From Micromonospora rubida (GTDB lineage Bacteria; Actinomycetota; Actinomycetes; Mycobacteriales; Micromonosporaceae), in NCBI RefSeq assembly GCF_009908295.1, contig NZ_JAAALO010000003.1, positions 310,001-374,000 on the forward strand: 64,000 nt of DNA, read 5' to 3'. Below, piece after piece: positions 60,863 through 64,000 of the stretch; positions within the stretch are counted from its first letter, which is position 1, and each line of letters begins with the position of its first letter. The position numbers and the translations under genes were made by a program. The notes under the pieces are model-generated. The model made no database searches. It was not told the DNA's origin and saw nothing but the letters and a program-made list of their open reading frames with translations.

Positions 60863-61614
60863 GTGTCGCCCGTCTCGTCCCCCCGCCAGGCCCCGCCGAC
60901 GATCGCCCGGTGCTGGTCGTCGCCCCGTACGCGGGCAGCGGCGTCGCACCGTTCCGGGACTGGGGCGCCGACCTGGCGAGCCTGGCCGCGGTCACCGCCG
61001 TCCTGCTCCCCGGCCGGGAGCAGTTGTTCGGCAAGCCGGCGCTGACCTCGATGACCGACATCCTGCGCGGGCTGACCCCTCAGGTCGCCGCGCTGCGACC
61101 CCGGCCGGTGGTGCTGTTCGGGCACAGTCTGGGCGCGGCGGTCGCCTTCGGGCTGGCCCGCGAGCTGTGCCGGGAGGGCGTTCCGCCGGCCGCGCTGATC
61201 GTCTCCGGGGCCGGCAGCCCCTGCCGCCGGGACCCCGCCGACGTGATGCACCTGCTCGGCGACGACGCCCTGCTGCAACGCACCGTCGACTACGGCGGAA
61301 TGCCCCCGGAACTGCTGGCCAGCCGCGATCTGCTGGCCATGTTCACCCCGATCCTGCGCGCCGACTACCAGGTCCTGGAGACCTGGACCGTGGACCCGTT
61401 GCCGCCGCTGGACCTCCCGGTCACGGTGCTGCGCGGGGTCAGCGACACCTCGGTCACCGACTACCAGGCCGACGGGTGGCGGGCCCACACCGTCGCGCCG
61501 CCCGTCGAACGGTTCTTCCCCGGCGGGCACTTCTTCGTCCACACCGCCCGGGAGGAAGTGCTCCACACCGTCCGCGACGTGCTGGCCGCCGTGCCCCGCC
61601 GCGCCTGTCTCTGA
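60859..61614 (+). CDS. Type II thioesterase (alpha/beta hydrolase)
   Basis: This editing hydrolase removes aberrant acyl groups from carrier proteins of the PKS/NRPS. The nucleophile Ser90 is in GHSLG and the catalytic His224 in GGHFF, with an Asp in the GVSDTSVT region. The N-terminal VVAPYAGSGVAPFRDW block is typical of this class. The 251 residues and free-standing form distinguish it from release (type I) thioesterases. ATG 60859 overlaps the preceding stop. Confidence 0.92.
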   Translation: MSVARLVPPPGPADDRPVLVVAPYAGSGVAPFRDWGADLASLAAVTAVLLPGREQLFGKPALTSMTDILRGLTPQVAALRPRPVVLFGHSLGAAVAFGLARELCREGVPPAALIVSGAGSPCRRDPADVMHLLGDDALLQRTVDYGGMPPELLASRDLLAMFTPILRADYQVLETWTVDPLPPLDLPVTVLRGVSDTSVTDYQADGWRAHTVAPPVERFFPGGHFFVHTAREEVLHTVRDVLAAVPRRACL

Positions 61615-61643
61615 CCCGCGACACAACGATTAGGAGAAGTCCC

Positions 61644-62591
61644 TTGCAAGCGATCTCGTTGACCGGTCACGGCCCCGGAGGCCTGGAGATCCACGACGTA
61701 CCGGATCCGGTCGCCGTCGGCAACCAGACCCTGCTCCGCGTCAGCAGCGCCGGCGTCAACTTCTCCGACGTCCACCTCGTCGAGGGGACCTACTCCCTCA
61801 AACCGCCGCTGCCGTACCGCCCGGGGATCGAGGCGGTGGGCACCACCGCCGACGGCCGCCGGATGCTGGGCCGGGCCCGGCAGGGGGCCTGGGCGGAGGT
61901 GTTCGTCGCCGAACAGTTCCTCGACGTGCCCGACTTCGTCTCCGACCGGGCCGCCCTCGCGATGGCCACCCAGGGGTTCACCGCCTGGCACATCCTGCGG
62001 ACCATGGCCCGGATCACCCGTGGGGACACCGTCGCGGTGATGGCCGCCGCCGGCGGCGTCGGATCGATCGCCGTGCAGCTCGCCAAGGCGTGGGGGGCCC
62101 GCCGGGTGATCGGCGCGGCGTCCACCCCGGACAAGCGCGCGCACGCCGCCGCCCTGGGCGCCGACGAGACGGTGGACTCCACCATCGGCGACATCGGCGC
62201 GGCCCTGGTCGAGGCGAACGGGGGCCGCATGGTCGACGTCATTCTGGAGATGCACGGCGGTCCGCAGCTCGACTCGGCCCTCGCCGCGCTGGCCCCGTGC
62301 GGGCGGATGGTGATCTTCGGCGCGGCCTCGGGGGAGCCCGGCACCCCGATCCGGCCCGAGTCGCTGATGGCCGGCACCCGCACCATCGCCGGCTTCTCCG
62401 CGTACAACCTGGTCTCCGACCGGCACGAGGTGTTCCCGGAGACCATGGTGGGGCTGTTCGGCATGATCAAGAAGGGCCAGCTCGACATGGAGACGGGCCG
62501 GTCGTACCCGTTCAAGGACGTGGCGCAGGCCGTGACCGACATGCGGGCGCGGGTCACGACCGGCAAGGTCAGCCTGGACTTCGCGGGCTGA
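61644..62591 (+). CDS. Zinc-independent MDR oxidoreductase, candidate trans-acting enoyl reductase
   Basis: An NADPH-dependent quinone oxidoreductase/enoyl-reductase-like protein of 315 residues. The cofactor motif is AAAGGVGSIAVQLAKAWGA, and zinc-ligand cysteines are absent. The TTG at 61644 has AGGAG seven bases upstream, which decides the start. The cluster's PKS has KR and DH but no ER, so this protein may reduce the enoyl intermediate in trans, or reduce the final product. The short gap before the next gene suggests the same transcript. Confidence 0.85.
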   Translation: MQAISLTGHGPGGLEIHDVPDPVAVGNQTLLRVSSAGVNFSDVHLVEGTYSLKPPLPYRPGIEAVGTTADGRRMLGRARQGAWAEVFVAEQFLDVPDFVSDRAALAMATQGFTAWHILRTMARITRGDTVAVMAAAGGVGSIAVQLAKAWGARRVIGAASTPDKRAHAAALGADETVDSTIGDIGAALVEANGGRMVDVILEMHGGPQLDSALAALAPCGRMVIFGAASGEPGTPIRPESLMAGTRTIAGFSAYNLVSDRHEVFPETMVGLFGMIKKGQLDMETGRSYPFKDVAQAVTDMRARVTTGKVSLDFAG

Positions 62592-62596
62592 GCCGG

Positions 62597-64000
62597 ATGG
62601 ACGCCGTCCCCGCCGGGATCCCCGCCGCCCTGTGCCGCGCCGTGGCCGCCCACCCCGACCGCACGGCGCTCGTCGTCGCCGACGACGCTGTCACGTACGC
62701 CGAACTCGGCCGCCGGGTCGACGCGGTGGCCGTCGCCCTGGCCGGGTACGAGGTGGGCCGGGGCGACGTGGTGGGCATCCGCCTCGACCGCTCCGTCGAC
62801 ATGGTGGTGGCCCTGTTCGGGGTGCTGCGGGCGGGGGCGGCGTACGTCCCGGTGGACCCGGCGCATCCGGCCCGGCGTCAGGCGGCGGTCCTCGCGGAGG
62901 CGGGCGTCACCCGGCTGATCACCGAACCGGGCACCCCGACCGGCCCGGACGTCGTGGTGCCGGAGCTGGCCGGCGCGCTGCGCGGGGCGGTCACCGCCGA
63001 CCCGGCCGCGCTCGCCCGGCTGCCCGAGGTCACCGCCGCCGACCTGGCCTACGTGGTCTTCACCTCCGGTTCCACCGGTCGTCCCAAGGGGGCGATGGTG
63101 CCGCACGGGGCGGTCCTGGCGTTGGCGGGCGGGCTCCTCGCGTGCGGGGCGGCCGGGCCGGGACACGACGTGGTGGCGTGGAACGCCGGCCTGTCCTTCG
63201 ACGCCTCGGTCCAGCAGTGGTCGCGGCTGCTGCGTGGGGACACCGTGGTGCTGCTCCGCGAGGCCGAGCGGCTCGACCCCGCCGCGTTCGCCGAGGTGCT
63301 ACGCGCCCGTCGGGTCACCGACCTCGACATCACCCCCACCCACCTGCGGGCGCTGCTGCCGCACCTGGACCGGTCCGGGGACCTGCGCATCCTGGTCGGC
63401 GGCGAGGCCATCGGGGACGGACTGTGGGCGGAACTGACCGCCCGGCCCGGGACGAGGGCGTACAACGTCTACGGGCCGACCGAGTGCACCGTGGACACGG
63501 TGGTGGCCCGGGTCGGTGCGGCAGACCTGCCGGTGATCGGCCGGCCCCTGCCCGGCGTCCGGGCGCGGGTGGTCGATCCGGCGCTGCGCGAGGTGGGGCC
63601 GCAGGAGCTGGGTGAGCTGCTCCTCGCCGGCCCTCAGGTGGCCTGGGGGTATCTGGGACGGCCGGCGGCGACCGCCCTGGCGTTCGTGCCGGATGCCGGC
63701 GCCGGACCGGGCGGGCGGGCGTACCGCACCGGCGACCTGGTGCGGCGGCTGCCCGACGGGGACCTGGCGTACCACGGCCGGCGGGACCATCAGGTGAAGA
63801 TCCGGGGGGTACGGATCGAGCTGGGCGACATCGAGCACGCGTTGCGCCGACTGCCCGGGGTGACCGACGCGGTGGCGCTGGTCCGCGACGGCGCTGTCGT
63901 GGCGGTGGTCACCGGGCGGCCCGACCCCGGCGCCTGGCGTGCCGACCTGGCCGACGTCCTGCCGGCCGCCGCCGTACCCGCCGACCTGGTGGTCCTGGCG
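62597..64000 (+). CDS. Non-ribosomal peptide synthetase, N-terminal adenylation domain (3' end beyond window)
   Basis: The frame is open from ATG 62597 through the window edge (468 codons seen). Unlike the other NRPS proteins it starts directly with an A domain, with no C domain before it. Motifs are FTSGSTGRPKG, GGEAI, YGPTECT, GELLLAG, YRTGDLV and KIRGVRIELGD. The pocket residues read DAQDLGVVD plus the A10 Lys (beyond the window), the classic glutamine code. An A-first protein could be the loading module (A-T...) of the assembly line or a unit acting in trans. It lies five bases downstream of the enoyl-reductase-like gene. Confidence 0.9.
   Translation, partial: MDAVPAGIPAALCRAVAAHPDRTALVVADDAVTYAELGRRVDAVAVALAGYEVGRGDVVGIRLDRSVDMVVALFGVLRAGAAYVPVDPAHPARRQAAVLAEAGVTRLITEPGTPTGPDVVVPELAGALRGAVTADPAALARLPEVTAADLAYVVFTSGSTGRPKGAMVPHGAVLALAGGLLACGAAGPGHDVVAWNAGLSFDASVQQWSRLLRGDTVVLLREAERLDPAAFAEVLRARRVTDLDITPTHLRALLPHLDRSGDLRILVGGEAIGDGLWAELTARPGTRAYNVYGPTECTVDTVVARVGAADLPVIGRPLPGVRARVVDPALREVGPQELGELLLAGPQVAWGYLGRPAATALAFVPDAGAGPGGRAYRTGDLVRRLPDGDLAYHGRRDHQVKIRGVRIELGDIEHALRRLPGVTDAVALVRDGAVVAVVTGRPDPGAWRADLADVLPAAAVPADLVVLA

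Noticed and set aside
60859..61614. Release thioesterase for the assembly line
   Set aside because: It is a free-standing type II enzyme, not fused to an NRPS, so it fits editing rather than product release.
1..64000. CRISPR array, rRNA operon or origin of replication
   Set aside because: No spaced direct repeats, rRNA segments or DnaA-box clusters were seen while reading the window.

Overview
The window is high-GC actinomycete chromosome. GTG, TTG and ATG starts with purine-rich Shine-Dalgarno sites, many 4-nt start/stop overlaps, and paired L,D-transpeptidase lipoproteins suggest a Micromonosporaceae-type organism. The genus is an inference from gene style and content. No rRNA, CRISPR array or replication origin was seen.

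Layout. (1) 1-5454 is core-like: the 3' end of an unidentified gene, tRNA-His(GTG), two tandem L,D-transpeptidase lipoprotein genes on the minus strand, tRNA-Lys(CTT), a HAD phosphatase and a tryptophanyl-tRNA synthetase. (2) 5455-10310 is a scarred, gene-poor accessory stretch: a complete IS3-family element with recognisable terminal repeats, a gene fragment abutting its right end, a remnant of an IS5-like transposase, a PLL-like beta-propeller lectin gene, two further inverted-repeat structures (one MITE-like) and a long hairpin. (3) 10343-16440 holds a large secreted subtilase, divergent from two tandem regulators that share a C-terminal LuxR/TrmB-like helix-turn-helix. (4) 16641-31096 is one long catabolic operon behind a promoter whose -10 element is overlapped by a palindrome. 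It encodes a zinc alcohol dehydrogenase, a sugar-type ABC importer without an ATPase, an enolase-superfamily dehydratase/racemase, a GntR regulator, an aldehyde dehydrogenase, a DUF2804 protein, GlpD, GlpK, a CaiB-type CoA transferase and a glutaryl-CoA-dehydrogenase-like enzyme. (5) 31175-33391 carries a DUF72 gene and an XRE/NB-ARC regulator on the minus strand. (6) 33509 to the window end is the left part of a hybrid PKS-NRPS biosynthetic gene cluster.

The cluster is tightly co-directional. In order it has an ABC exporter; a PKS module (KS-AT-KR-DH-ACP); NRPS C-A-T-C-A-T; NRPS C-A-T-C-A-T; NRPS C-A-T-E; an MbtH-like protein; a lantibiotic-dehydratase-like (LanB) protein; a type II thioesterase; a stand-alone enoyl-reductase-like MDR protein; and a new NRPS protein that begins with an adenylation domain and runs off the window. 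Active-site residues read by eye suggest malonyl-CoA for the AT, Thr for the first A domain of the second NRPS, a basic residue (then epimerised) for the third NRPS, and Gln for the last A domain. Adenylation codes were aligned by eye against GrsA positions.

The most unusual feature is the LanB-like protein, normally a tRNA-dependent enzyme of ribosomal peptide pathways. It lies inside a four-nucleotide-coupled NRPS operon and has no recognisable elimination domain, so a tRNA-dependent tailoring step on an NRPS product is possible but unproven. No release thioesterase is visible, so the cluster continues past 64000.
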